Below, in pieces: positions 41,910 to 52,744 of a DNA stretch of 64,000 bases. The stretch is taken from NCBI GenBank assembly GCA_001295865.1, contig LJHW01000017.1:1-64000 (forward strand). Reading direction: 5' to 3'. How positions within the stretch are numbered: the stretch's first letter is position 1; every line of letters begins with the position of its first letter. Source of the DNA: a beta proteobacterium AAP65 (lineage in GTDB: Bacteria; Pseudomonadota; Gammaproteobacteria; Burkholderiales; Burkholderiaceae_C). Below the pieces are notes generated by a model. That model was not told the origin of the DNA and searched no databases. It saw only the letters and a list, made by a program, of their open reading frames with translations. Position numbers and translations under genes: made by a program.

Positions 41910-44900
41910 TCGGCCATCCAGCGCGGCAGCGCTTCGGCCAACATGGGCTTGCCGAACAGGTAGCCCTGCAGTTCGTCGCAGTTCGCCTCGCGCAGCAGTG
42001 CGGCTTCCTGAGGGCGCTCCACGCCTTCGGCCACCACCTTCAAGCCCAGCGTGTGGCCCAGGCCGATGATGGCCAGCGTGATGGCGCGGTCGCTGGGGTC
42101 GTCCAGCATCTGGTGCACGAAGCTGCGGTCGATCTTCAGCTTGGTGATGGGGAAGCGGTTGAGGTAGGCCAGGCTCGAGTAACCGGTGCCGAAGTCGTCG
42201 ATGGCCAGGCCCACGCCCAGCTCACGCAGGGCGTGCAGTTGCAGCAGGTTGCTGCTGGCCTTGTCCATCACCATCGATTCGGTCAGCTCCAGCTCCAGCT
42301 GGCCCTCGGGCACGGCGTGGCGGACCAGGCTCTGACGCACGGTGTTGATCAGCTGTTCGTCGCGCAGCTGGCGGGCCGAGAGGTTGATGCTGACGAAGAA
42401 CGGCGGCAGGCCGGCTTCGCGCCAGGCCGCGATCTGCGCACAGGCCTGCTCGATGACCCAGGCGCCGAGTTGCACGATCAACCCGCTTTCCTCGGCCAGC
42501 GGAATGAAGACCGCCGGCGACACCGCACCCAGCTCCGGGTGCTGCCAGCGCAGCAGACCTTCCACGCCGAGCATGCGGCCGCTGTGCGCGCACACCCGCG
42601 GCTGCCAGTGCAGTTGCAGCTGGTTCAGCGCCTGGGCGTGGCGGAGCTGGGCTTCCATGTGCAGGCGCTGCTCGGCGCGCTCGGTCATCTCGGCGCTGAA
42701 GAATTGCGCCTTGTCCTTGCCACCGGCCTTGGCCTGGTACATGGCGATGTCGGCGTCGCGCATCAGCAGGTCGATGTCGGTGGCGTCGTCGGGGAAGATG
42801 GCAATGCCCACGCTGCAGGAGACGTGCAGCTCGGCCCCCTCCACGCGGTGCGGCTCGCGCACGCGGGGGATCAGGCGCTCGTGGACGATGTGGGCGGCTT
42901 CGTCCACGTTCTCCAAATCGGACAGCACCACCACGAACTCGTCACCGCCCAGTCGGCTGACGGTGTCGCCAGCGCGCACCGCGTCCAGCAGACGGCCGGC
43001 CACGCTGCGCAACAGACCGTCGCCGATGTGATGGCCCAGGCTGTCGTTGATGTCCTTGAAGCGGTCGAGGTCGATGAACATCACCGCCACCTTGCGCCCC
43101 TGGCGCTGCGCCTGCTGCACGGCCAGGCGCAGGCGTTCGGTGCACAGGCTGCGGTTGGGAAGCTCGGTGAGCACGTCGTGCTCGGCCAGGAAACGGATGC
43201 GTTGCTCGCTGCGCTTGCGGTCGCTGATGTCGATGCTGGTGAAGATGTAGTGCGAGACCTCGCTACCGCCGCGGCCACCGTGCGCGCTGGCCCCGCCCTG
43301 CACCCAGCCGCTGGCGTGGCGCACCGCGTTGACCATCACCCAGGCCGGGTACTCGCTGCCGTTGCGCCGGCGCAGATTGAGTTCGCCTTGCCAGGTGCCA
43401 CGCAGCATCACGGTGTGCCACAGGGCCTCGGGCAGCGTGCTGTTGCTGCCGGCCAGCAGCAGCTCCGGCTTCTCGCCCACCACGTCCTGCAGCTCGTGGC
43501 CGGAATGGCGTGAGAAGGCCTGGTTGGCGCTCAGGATGCGGCGCTCTGCATCGACGATGAGGATGCCTTCGCTGCTGGCCTCGAAAACCTTCGCCCACAG
43601 CTCCAGCCGCCGCTCCATCAGCTTGAGGTGGTTGATGGGGGCGAAGGCCGTGAGCAGCGCGTCCTGACCCTGGTAGCTGAGGCGCCGCGCCGAGAGCACC
43701 GCCCAGGCCGGCTCGGCGCCCGCGAGCCAGCGCACCTCGAACTCGTTGACGGCGCCGCGGTCGCTCAGCTGCTGGAAGAAGCGCGCACGCACGCCGGGCT
43801 CCAAACCGGCCTTCCAGGGGTCTTGCCGGCGGCCGCCCAGCCAGGCATCGGCCGGCGGGTTGGCGTGCAGCACGTCGTGGCCGGGGATGCTGGTGACCAC
43901 CAGTGCAATCGGCGTGCTTTCCACGAGCGAACGCTGCGCCTCGGCGGCACGCGCACTCGCGGCCAGCTCCTTCTGTGCCTCGCGCTCGCGGTCGAGCTGG
44001 CCCAGCATCTCGTTGAAGGCATCGACCAGGCGACCGATCTCGTCGCTGCTGTGCCACTGCGCACGCAAGCTGTGGTCGCCGGTGCGGCGCACGGTGTCGG
44101 CCACGCCCGAAAGGTGCCTCAGCGGCCGCGAGATCGAGCGTGCCACCAGCGTGACGAGGGCCAGGATGGCCCCCAGCAGCACCAGCGCCGTGCCCAGGTG
44201 GAGCCACATGCGCTGGACCAGGCCGTCGATGCGGGCCTGCAGCAGCCGGTCCATCTGCACGTTGCTGGCGTGCCAGCTGTACTGCAGCGCCTGCATCAGC
44301 GCGCGCTGCGTGTCGCGGGCCTGGCCCAGCGTGGCCTTCGTGGCCCCTTCGTCAGCCACCTGGCGCGCGGCGCGGCGGTAGGCCTCCAGCGCCAACTCCA
44401 GGGCCTGCTGCCTGGGCTGCAGGGCCTGGCGCAAGGCCGGCCCGCCTGCGGCGTAGGCTTCGGCATGGTCGCTCTGGATACCGCGGGCGGTGGCGTCGAG
44501 GCGCCCCTCGAAGATCAGGAACTGCGTGCGCTGCCCGCCTGCGTCGCGCGCCACGGCACCGGCCTGCAGCAGCCGGCCGAGACCGTGCACCTGTTCCAGC
44601 AGCTCGGGGTAGCGCAGCACCAGCAGCGACATCGTGTAGTAGCTGTCGAGGTCCGGGTCGAGGATCAGGTTGCTCTGGTTGCCCACACGCGTGAGCAGAT
44701 CGCGCCCCCGGGCAAGGACCTTGTCCATGCGCTGGGCGAGTTCAGGGTCGGGCACCACGCCGGCGCTCTGCAGGGCCGTCGCCAGCTGGGTTGCCAGTTC
44801 TGCGGTGTCGAGGCCATCGCCCTTCAGGCGCTCGGCCGCCAGCACAGCCTCGGCATGGCCCTTCAGACGGCTGCGCTCGGGCGCGTCGCCCGTGGCCGCG

Positions 44901-45181
44901 AGGGCCGCGTCCACCAGCGGGTCACGCACGGCCTGCACATAGGCATTGCCCTGCACTTCCTTGCGGGCGAAGTCGATGGCGATGAACTTCTCTTTGATGA
45001 GGATGCCGCTGATGAAGATCACCGCCGTCAGGTCCAGCAGGTAGATCAGCAGCAACTTGCGGCTGACGCTCAGCCGACCGAGCAGGCGTGTGTGGGCCGC
45101 AACGGTGCTGGCCGGGGGACGGGCTGGCGTGGGGGCGGTCCAGGCGGATGCCGCGGGCAGGGTCGGGGGTGCAGCGGACAT
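41885..45181 (-). CDS. Membrane PAS-GGDEF-EAL c-di-GMP turnover protein
   Basis: A 1098-residue sensor. A membrane helix (LLLIYLLDLTAVIFISGILI) near residue 40, a ~260-residue periplasmic sensing region, a second helix (LVLLGAILALVTLV) and a HAMP linker (SRPLRHLSGVADTVRR, SDEIGRLVDAFNEML) are followed by two PAS domains. The GGDEF domain is intact (RLGGDEFVVVL, 745-749), so diguanylate cyclase activity is possible. The EAL domain has EGLLRW (E874) instead of EALLRW, plus LELTESMVMD and IDDFGTGYSSLAYLNRFP, so phosphodiesterase activity is also possible. The start at 45181 excludes an unlikely 46-residue leader. It is divergent from the hybrid kinase across 167 bp. Confidence 0.92.
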   Translation of the reverse strand: MSAAPPTLPAASAWTAPTPARPPASTVAAHTRLLGRLSVSRKLLLIYLLDLTAVIFISGILIKEKFIAIDFARKEVQGNAYVQAVRDPLVDAALAATGDAPERSRLKGHAEAVLAAERLKGDGLDTAELATQLATALQSAGVVPDPELAQRMDKVLARGRDLLTRVGNQSNLILDPDLDSYYTMSLLVLRYPELLEQVHGLGRLLQAGAVARDAGGQRTQFLIFEGRLDATARGIQSDHAEAYAAGGPALRQALQPRQQALELALEAYRRAARQVADEGATKATLGQARDTQRALMQALQYSWHASNVQMDRLLQARIDGLVQRMWLHLGTALVLLGAILALVTLVARSISRPLRHLSGVADTVRRTGDHSLRAQWHSSDEIGRLVDAFNEMLGQLDREREAQKELAASARAAEAQRSLVESTPIALVVTSIPGHDVLHANPPADAWLGGRRQDPWKAGLEPGVRARFFQQLSDRGAVNEFEVRWLAGAEPAWAVLSARRLSYQGQDALLTAFAPINHLKLMERRLELWAKVFEASSEGILIVDAERRILSANQAFSRHSGHELQDVVGEKPELLLAGSNSTLPEALWHTVMLRGTWQGELNLRRRNGSEYPAWVMVNAVRHASGWVQGGASAHGGRGGSEVSHYIFTSIDISDRKRSEQRIRFLAEHDVLTELPNRSLCTERLRLAVQQAQRQGRKVAVMFIDLDRFKDINDSLGHHIGDGLLRSVAGRLLDAVRAGDTVSRLGGDEFVVVLSDLENVDEAAHIVHERLIPRVREPHRVEGAELHVSCSVGIAIFPDDATDIDLLMRDADIAMYQAKAGGKDKAQFFSAEMTERAEQRLHMEAQLRHAQALNQLQLHWQPRVCAHSGRMLGVEGLLRWQHPELGAVSPAVFIPLAEESGLIVQLGAWVIEQACAQIAAWREAGLPPFFVSINLSARQLRDEQLINTVRQSLVRHAVPEGQLELELTESMVMDKASSNLLQLHALRELGVGLAIDDFGTGYSSLAYLNRFPITKLKIDRSFVHQMLDDPSDRAITLAIIGLGHTLGLKVVAEGVERPQEAALLREANCDELQGYLFGKPMLAEALPRWMADQPAGSPA

Positions 45182-45348
45182 TCGCGGACTATCGACCACC
45201 CGCGGGCAGTCTGTAATGCGAGTCAGTGCAACAAGCACGTTCGGGGCCGGGGCATGCCAGGCCGCGCGGCTGGTGGGGCGGCTGCAACGAACGCAGCTCG
45301 GCATTTGCCCCGTTGCCAAGCAAGGCCCCGCCGGGCTCAGAATTGGCC

Positions 45349-48111
45349 ATGCCCCAGGACGCCCCGCCAGACGCTGGCCCGCCCGTGACCGACAGCCCCG
45401 GCGGGCTGCTCCAACTGGTGTTTGACCACGCCGGCGAAGGCATCAGCGTCTTCGACGGCCAGATGCGGCTGGTCGCCTGGAACCACCGTTTCCTGGAGGC
45501 CACCGGCCTGCCGGAAGAGGCCGCCTGCGTCGGGCGGCCGCTGGAGGCGCTGCTGCGCCTGATGGCGCAAGCCGGTGAGTTCGGCCCGCTGCCCGACGAA
45601 GCCGCCCTGCAGGCCGAGGTGCGCCAGCGTCTGGCGGCGCTGCGCGACGGCCCGCCGTCTCTGGTGCAGCGCCGCCGACCCAACGGCCGCACGCTGGAAC
45701 TGCGCCGCACGCCCACCCCTGGCGGTGGCTTCGTGATGCTCTACGCCGACATCACCGACCGCGTGGGCGCCGAGGCCGCGCTGGCCGAACGGCAGCGCAT
45801 GCTGGCGCTGCTGCTGCAGCGCACCGAGCAGGGCTACTGGCACATCGACAACGAGGGCCGCACCGTCGACGCCAACCCGGCCATCGGCCGCATCCTGGGC
45901 ATGGCGCACACCTCGCTCATCGGGCGCAGCATCTTCGAGTTCGTCGACGAAGAGAACGCGGCAGTCTTCCAGCGTGGCATGCAACAGCGCAATGCCGGCC
46001 AGCCCGGCGGCTACGAGATCACGCTGCGCAGGGCCGATGGCAGCGACCTGCACTGCTTCAACAACGCCACGCCCATCTTCGACGCGCAACAACGCAAGAT
46101 CGGCGCGGTGGGCTTGATCTCCGACATCAGTCCCTTCAAGCGTGCAGAGCAACGCCTGCGTGTCGCCAGCGAAGAACTGGCAAGGCAGTCGCAGGTGCTG
46201 GCCGACACCCTGAACAGCCTCGACCAGGGCGTGATCAGCATCGACAGCCAGGGCCGCATCAACACCTGGAACAGCCGCGCGCTGGAACTGCTGGAGTTGC
46301 CCGAGCAGGTGATGCGCGAGGCCGGCACCTTCGAGGCCCTGCTGCGTTACCAGATCGCCCAGGGTCATGTGCAGGGCAAGCCCGAGCTCGGCGTGCTGGG
46401 CCGACCCACCGTCTACCAACGCACCCGGCGCGACGGCACGATCCTGGAGGTGCACACCCATACCAGCGCCGACGGCAGCGTGGTGCGCACCTACACCGAT
46501 GTCACCGCCGAAGCGCAGGCCCGCCGCGCGCTGCAGGAAAGCGAGACCCGCTTTCGCAGCATGGCCGATGCCGCGCCGGCGCTGATCTGGATTTCGGGCG
46601 CCGAGGGCAAGGCCACCTGGTTCAACCAGCGCTGGCTCGAGCAGACCGGCCGCACGATGGCCCAGGAACTGGCCTGCCCCTGGCCCGAGCGCATCCACGC
46701 CGACGACCTGGAACGCTGCCGCGAGGCCTACCGCCATGCGGTGGTCGAACGCTGCCCCTATTCGGTGGAATACCGGCTGCGGCGCCACGACGGCAGCCTG
46801 GTCTGGATCGTCGACAACGGCATCCCGCGCCGCGGCGACGACGGCAGCTTCGAGGGCTACATCGTCTACGGCTGGGACATCACCGAGCGCAAGGCCTCCG
46901 AGGTGGCGCTGCGCGCGGCCAAGGAAGAAGCCGAGCGCGCCAACCGGGCGAAGTCGGAATTTCTCTCGCGCATGTCGCACGAGTTGCGCACGCCGCTGAA
47001 CGCCGTGCTCGGGTTTGCCCAGCTGCTGGAAAGCGACACCGAACAGCCGCTGCAGCCCGTGCAGCGCGCCCGTGTGCAAGAGCTCAGGCGCGGCGGCCGC
47101 CACCTGCTGAGCCTGATCAACGATGTGCTCGACATCGCCCGCATCGAGGCCGGCGCCTTGCAGCTGCAGCTGAGCCCGGTGGCGCTGCCGGCGCTGGTGC
47201 ACGAATGCCTGCGCCTCGTGCAGGCTCTGGCCGAGGAGCGTGGCATCCAGCTCGTGGTTCAGGACGAGGCTGACGCCCTGGCACCCCCGGGCGTGCAGGT
47301 GCGCGCCGACCCCACGCGGCTCAAGCAGGTGCTGCTGAACCTGCTGTCCAACGCCATCAAGTACAACCGCACCGCCGGGCAGGTGCGCCTGTCGTGGCAG
47401 CTGGAAGCGACCGGCGACACGCTGCGCATCGACGTCGAAGACACCGGTCCCGGCATCGGCCCCGGCCAGCAAGAGCGCCTCTTCCAACCCTTCGAGCGGC
47501 TGGACGCCGCCCGCTCGCCGGTGGAAGGTGCCGGCATCGGGCTGGCGCTGAGCAAATGGCTCGTCGACCTGATGCGCGGCGAGATCGGTGTGAGCAGCCA
47601 GCGCGGCGAAGGCAGCCGCTTCTGGGTCCGGCTGGCCCTGGCACCAGGCGACGCCACACCGGATGCCAGACAGACGGCGGACAGCACGGCCCCTGCCGAA
47701 GCCACAGAGGGCGCAGCGCCGGCTGGCGCTGCCGCCCAGCGGCAGCAGACCGTGCTCTACATCGAAGACAACGTCGTCAACCAGCTGCTGATGGAAGGCA
47801 TGCTGGCGCTGCGCCCGGGGCTGCGCCTGCTGGTGGCCGGCCTGCCCGAGACCGGCCTGGTGATGGCGCAGCAGGCGCGGCCCGATCTGGTGCTGCTCGA
47901 CATCCAGCTGCCGGGCATGGATGGCTACGAGGTGCTGCGCCGCCTGCGCGCCCAGCCCGGCACCGCCGGCACGCCGGTGGTGGCCGTGAGTGCCAACGCG
48001 ATGCACAGCGACCTGGAAGCGGCCGAGGCCGCGGGTTTTGCCGACTACGTGACCAAGCCTCTGGACCTGGCCCGCCTGCTCGCCGTGGTGGACCGCCTGC
48101 TGGCCGGCTGA
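45349..48111 (+). CDS. Multi-PAS hybrid histidine kinase with receiver
   Basis: A 920-residue cytoplasmic sensor without obvious membrane helices. Four PAS/PAC repeats fill residues ~20-520, starting LLQLVFDHAGEGISVFDGQMRLVAWNHRFLEATG. The HisKA helix has SEFLSRMSHELRTPLNAVLGFAQLL with phospho-His H544. The ATPase domain has NLLSNAIKYN, DTGPGIG and GAGIGLALSKWLV. A linker of ~50 residues leads to a receiver (VLYIEDN, LVLLDIQLPGMDG with D851, TKPLD). With no output domain, the phosphate should pass to another protein. The start is the first ATG leading into PAS. Divergence from the c-di-GMP gene suggests a shared pathway. Confidence 0.92.
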   Translation: MPQDAPPDAGPPVTDSPGGLLQLVFDHAGEGISVFDGQMRLVAWNHRFLEATGLPEEAACVGRPLEALLRLMAQAGEFGPLPDEAALQAEVRQRLAALRDGPPSLVQRRRPNGRTLELRRTPTPGGGFVMLYADITDRVGAEAALAERQRMLALLLQRTEQGYWHIDNEGRTVDANPAIGRILGMAHTSLIGRSIFEFVDEENAAVFQRGMQQRNAGQPGGYEITLRRADGSDLHCFNNATPIFDAQQRKIGAVGLISDISPFKRAEQRLRVASEELARQSQVLADTLNSLDQGVISIDSQGRINTWNSRALELLELPEQVMREAGTFEALLRYQIAQGHVQGKPELGVLGRPTVYQRTRRDGTILEVHTHTSADGSVVRTYTDVTAEAQARRALQESETRFRSMADAAPALIWISGAEGKATWFNQRWLEQTGRTMAQELACPWPERIHADDLERCREAYRHAVVERCPYSVEYRLRRHDGSLVWIVDNGIPRRGDDGSFEGYIVYGWDITERKASEVALRAAKEEAERANRAKSEFLSRMSHELRTPLNAVLGFAQLLESDTEQPLQPVQRARVQELRRGGRHLLSLINDVLDIARIEAGALQLQLSPVALPALVHECLRLVQALAEERGIQLVVQDEADALAPPGVQVRADPTRLKQVLLNLLSNAIKYNRTAGQVRLSWQLEATGDTLRIDVEDTGPGIGPGQQERLFQPFERLDAARSPVEGAGIGLALSKWLVDLMRGEIGVSSQRGEGSRFWVRLALAPGDATPDARQTADSTAPAEATEGAAPAGAAAQRQQTVLYIEDNVVNQLLMEGMLALRPGLRLLVAGLPETGLVMAQQARPDLVLLDIQLPGMDGYEVLRRLRAQPGTAGTPVVAVSANAMHSDLEAAEAAGFADYVTKPLDLARLLAVVDRLLAG

Positions 48112-48401
48112 AACCGCGAGGTTCGCCAACGCACAGACCGCAGCGCCGCCCGGCGCCACGATGCGGTCTCGCTTGCCCTGCACCGAGCGGGGAAGCTCTT
48201 GCACCCACGCCTGGACGGCACGCCATCGTTTCCATCGTCGGGCTGATCTCGGCGCGATGCTGGCGGGCTGGCGCCTATCGCCGCTGCGCTGCCGGGCTTC
48301 CCGAATCGCTTCAATCGCGGCCAGGTGTGATGGAAACCCCATCCGCCCGGCGCGCGCCCTCCCTGCCACTTCAACGTTTGAATCTCCTGGAGCCCCCACC
48401 C
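48112..48401. other. Intergenic region with no recognised feature
   Basis: 290 bp between the hybrid kinase and the BON lipoprotein. I see no tRNA, terminator with a T-run, or convincing reading frame. The promoter of the lipoprotein should lie near its 3' end. Confidence 0.5.
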
Positions 48402-48992
48402 ATGAACACCCCGCTCACCCTGCTCGCCCGACCTGCCCGCCTCCTGATGGGCACGGCCCTGGCCGCCGCCCTGCTGGCCGGCTGCAACAAGGCCCCGGAC
48501 ACCAGCACCAGCACCCCGCCGCCCAGCACCACCATGGGCACCCAGGTCGACGACACCGTCATCACCGCGGGCGTGAAAGCAGCGCTGCTGGGCGACGAGG
48601 CCGTGAAGAGCTTCGACCTGCAGGTGGAAACGCGGCAGGGCACGGTGCTGCTCAGCGGTTTTGTCGACAGCCAGGCGCAGATCGACCAGGCCGTGGCACT
48701 GGCCAGCGGCGTGGCCGGTGTGGCGCGCGTGGAGAACGGCGTCACGCTCAAGGGCACGCCCGGCACCATGGGCACGGCCATCGACGACGCCAGCGTCACG
48801 GGCCGCGTCAAGTCGGCCCTGCTGGCCGACCCCGACATCAAGAGCATGGCAATCAGCGTGCTCACGCTCAAGGGCGAGGTGCAGCTCACCGGCTTCGTCA
48901 ACAACCAGGGCCAGATCGACCTGGCGGCGAAGATCGCGCGCGCCACCGAGGGCGCCACCGGGGTCAAGAACGAACTGAAGATCAAGCTGTGA
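48402..48992 (+). CDS. BON-domain lipoprotein
   Basis: A 196-residue protein. The N terminus LLMGTALAAALLAGC is a clear lipoprotein signal with the lipobox LAGC at residues ~25-28. A Thr/Pro-rich linker leads to two BON domains: DTVITAGVKAALLGDEAVKSFDLQVETRQGTVLLSGFVDSQ with ALASGVAGVARVENGV, and VTGRVKSALLADPDIKSMAISVLTLKGEVQLTGFVNNQ with ATGVKNELKI. The pair resembles OsmY/DolP-type periplasmic proteins that bind membranes and respond to envelope or osmotic stress. Lipid anchoring is closer to DolP. It appears monocistronic. Confidence 0.92.
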   Translation: MNTPLTLLARPARLLMGTALAAALLAGCNKAPDTSTSTPPPSTTMGTQVDDTVITAGVKAALLGDEAVKSFDLQVETRQGTVLLSGFVDSQAQIDQAVALASGVAGVARVENGVTLKGTPGTMGTAIDDASVTGRVKSALLADPDIKSMAISVLTLKGEVQLTGFVNNQGQIDLAAKIARATEGATGVKNELKIKL

Positions 48993-49183
48993 GCGAGGTG
49001 CCGCGCGCCGGGCCGGGGCGCCAGGGACGGCCCGGGCCTGCCACACCGCGCCAGGACACGGTGCGCGCGTGGGCCTGCGAGGGCTGCGGTGCGGGCGGCT
49101 CGGCGATACTGGCCGCCCGGGCCTGCCGTTGAGCCGCCGGTTCGCCCGACCGGGGCGGCGGCCCCTGGACACCGCCAGCACCC

Positions 49184-49963
49184 ATGAAACTCGCCACCTG
49201 GAACGTCAACTCTCTGGCCGTGCGCCTGCCCCAACTGTTGGCCTGGCTGGAAGCCCACCCGGTGGATGCGCTGGTGCTGCAGGAAACCAAGCTCACCGAT
49301 GACAAGTTCCCGCAGGCCGAGATCGAAGCCGCGGGCTACCAGGTCGTTTTCCACGGCCAGAAAACCTACAACGGCGTGGCCCTGCTCAGCCGCGGCGCGG
49401 CGGCCCTGGACGTGGTGAAGAACATCCCTGGTCTGGAGGACGAGCAGGCGCGTGTGATCGCCGGCACCGTGCAGAGTGAGCTGGGCCCCGTGCGCGTGAT
49501 CGGCGGCTACTTCCCCAACGGCCAGGCCCCCGACAGCGACAAGTTCGTCTACAAGATGCGCTGGCAAGACGCGCTGCACGATTGGGTGCGCGAGCAGCTC
49601 GCCGCACACCCACAGCTCGCGCTGATGGGCGACTTCAACGTCGCGCCCGACGACCGCGATGTCTACGACCCCGTGGGCTGGATGAACCAGATCCACTGCA
49701 CGCCGCAGGAACGCGCGCAGTTCCAGCGCCTGCTGGCGCTGGGCCTGGTGGACGCCTTCCGCCTCTTCGAACAACCCGTGAAGAGTTGGAGCTGGTGGGA
49801 TTACCGCAACCTGGCCTTCCGCAAGAACCAGGGCCTGCGCATCGACCACATCCTGCTCAGCGAGCCGCTGCGCCCGCGTGTGCAGGCCTGCGTGATCGAC
49901 AAGGCCCCGCGCAAGAACGAAAGGCCCAGCGACCACGCACCGGTGGTCGCGACGCTGGGCTGA
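49184..49963 (+). CDS. xth: Exodeoxyribonuclease III
   Basis: A 259-residue AP endonuclease/3'-5' exonuclease of base-excision repair. Motifs: KLATWNVNSLAVRLPQLLAWL, ALVLQETKLTDDKFP (catalytic Glu), GVALLSR, GYFPNG, LMGDFNVAPDDRDVYDP (catalytic Asp/Asn), SWWDYR, GLRIDHILLSEPL and RPSDHAPVVATL with the final catalytic His. Length matches E. coli XthA (268). It is convergent with ntrC. Confidence 0.96.
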   Translation: MKLATWNVNSLAVRLPQLLAWLEAHPVDALVLQETKLTDDKFPQAEIEAAGYQVVFHGQKTYNGVALLSRGAAALDVVKNIPGLEDEQARVIAGTVQSELGPVRVIGGYFPNGQAPDSDKFVYKMRWQDALHDWVREQLAAHPQLALMGDFNVAPDDRDVYDPVGWMNQIHCTPQERAQFQRLLALGLVDAFRLFEQPVKSWSWWDYRNLAFRKNQGLRIDHILLSEPLRPRVQACVIDKAPRKNERPSDHAPVVATLG

Positions 49964-50008
49964 TCCCATGCCTCGCGGCGTGAAATCGTCGCTCGGCCTT
50001 CGCCAGCC

Positions 50009-50032
50009 GTGCAAGGCCTTCCGGCCTTGCAC
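50009..50032. repeat. Perfect hairpin between convergent xth and ntrC
   Basis: GTGCAAGGCC pairs exactly with GGCCTTGCAC around a TTCC loop. It lies between two converging genes and could slow or end both transcripts, but there is no T-run on either strand. A protein-binding inverted repeat is an alternative. Confidence 0.6.
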
Positions 50033-50040
50033 GCGCGGGC

Positions 50041-51522
<1,482 letters not shown>

Positions 51523-51550
51523 GCGGGTGGGCTGCGCCGCAAGGCGCCCT

Positions 51551-52744
51551 TCAAGGCAGAGGAATCAGGATCTTGAACACCGTGCGGCCCGGCACGCTGT
51601 CGCATTCGATCGTGCCCTGGTGTTGCTGCACGAAGGTCTGCGCCAGCGTCAGCCCGAGGCCGGAGCCGCCTTCACGCCCGGAAACGAGCGGGTGGAAGAT
51701 GCGGTCGCGGATGTCCTCGGGCACGCCGGGCCCGTTGTCCTCGATATGCAATTCCAGTGCCAAGCGGAAGCGCTGGCGGCCGAAGGTGACCTGGCGCGCC
51801 ACGCGGGTGCGCAGCACCAGCTGCGCGTCGCCGCGCGCGATGCGGCCGTGCAAGGGCGAGTCGGCTTCGGCACCAGTGGCGTGGACCTGGGTCGAAAGTG
51901 CCTGCGTGGCGTTCTGCGCGATGTTCAGCACCGCCTGGATGAGCTGCTCGCGGTCGCCGCGGAACTCGGGGATGCTGGCGTCGTAATCGCGCACCACCGT
52001 CAGCCCGCGCGGGAACTCGGCCTGGATGAGGCTGCGGACGCGCTCGCAGACCTCGTGGATGTTGACGTCGGCCACCACGTGCGGCCGCCGGTGCGGCGCC
52101 AGCAGGCGGTCGACCAGCGCCTGCAGCCGGTCGGCCTCGTGGATGATGACCTGGGTGTACTCGGTCAGCTCTTTCGAGGTGACCTCCATCTCCAGCAGCT
52201 GCGCCGCGCCGCGGATGCCGCCCAGCGGGTTCTTGATCTCGTGCGCGAGGTTGCGCACCAGCTCCTTGTTGGCCTGCGCCAGGCCGTGCGTGCGCTCTTC
52301 GCGGTCTTGGCGGATCTGCTGCTCGATGACGATGAGCTCCACCAGCACACACCCGGGCCAATCGGTCTGGTTGACGATGACGTGCACCGGCAGCTCGGCG
52401 CTGCCGGCGGGCTGCCGGTACAACAAGGCATCGAAGCGGCTGGTGGCCACTTCGTTGCGCGCCACGAGGTGCAGGGTCTCGCGCAGCTGCGTGGGGTCGG
52501 CCAGCCAGTCGAGCAGGCTGCTGCGCGTGAGCGTGCGGCGCGAGATGCCCATGAGGTTCTCGAGCGCCGAGTTCGCCTGCAGGCAGCGGCCGTCGGGCCC
52601 GGACAGGGCCACCATGGTTGCCAGCTGGTCGAAGGCCGCAAACGCGGCGATGGCGGGGGGCGTGGGCGTGGTCGCCGGGGCAGCAGGTACAGCAGCGGGT
52701 GCAGGCGCCGCCGCGGCCGCAGGCTTGCGCACGCCGCCCTTCAC
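51551..52744 (-). CDS. ntrB: Nitrogen regulation sensor kinase/phosphatase NtrB
   Basis: A 397-residue cytoplasmic kinase that, under control of PII, phosphorylates or dephosphorylates NtrC. The GTG at 52744 overlaps the DUF4124 stop (GTGA). An alanine/proline-rich ~30-residue leader precedes a PAS domain (FDQLATMVALSGPDGRCLQANSALENLMGISR). The H-box is LAHEIKNPLGGIRGAAQLLE, with ATPase motifs LNIAQNATQAL, DNGPGVP and GGSGLGLTLAQ. Length slightly exceeds E. coli NtrB (349) because of the leader. It is co-transcribed with ntrC. Confidence 0.95.
   Translation of the reverse strand: MKGGVRKPAAAAAPAPAAVPAAPATTPTPPAIAAFAAFDQLATMVALSGPDGRCLQANSALENLMGISRRTLTRSSLLDWLADPTQLRETLHLVARNEVATSRFDALLYRQPAGSAELPVHVIVNQTDWPGCVLVELIVIEQQIRQDREERTHGLAQANKELVRNLAHEIKNPLGGIRGAAQLLEMEVTSKELTEYTQVIIHEADRLQALVDRLLAPHRRPHVVADVNIHEVCERVRSLIQAEFPRGLTVVRDYDASIPEFRGDREQLIQAVLNIAQNATQALSTQVHATGAEADSPLHGRIARGDAQLVLRTRVARQVTFGRQRFRLALELHIEDNGPGVPEDIRDRIFHPLVSGREGGSGLGLTLAQTFVQQHQGTIECDSVPGRTVFKILIPLP

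Noticed and set aside
45337..48399. A 1020-codon open frame on the minus strand opposite the hybrid kinase
   Set aside because: The product is His/Gln/Val-rich with no domain; it is a shadow of the kinase reading.
48112..48401. A broken gene in the gap after the hybrid kinase
   Set aside because: Frames in both directions give only Arg/Ala/Pro-rich sequence without a recognisable family.
50009..50032. The perfect hairpin between xth and ntrC as a true rho-independent terminator
   Set aside because: No run of T follows on either strand; it is recorded only as an inverted repeat.
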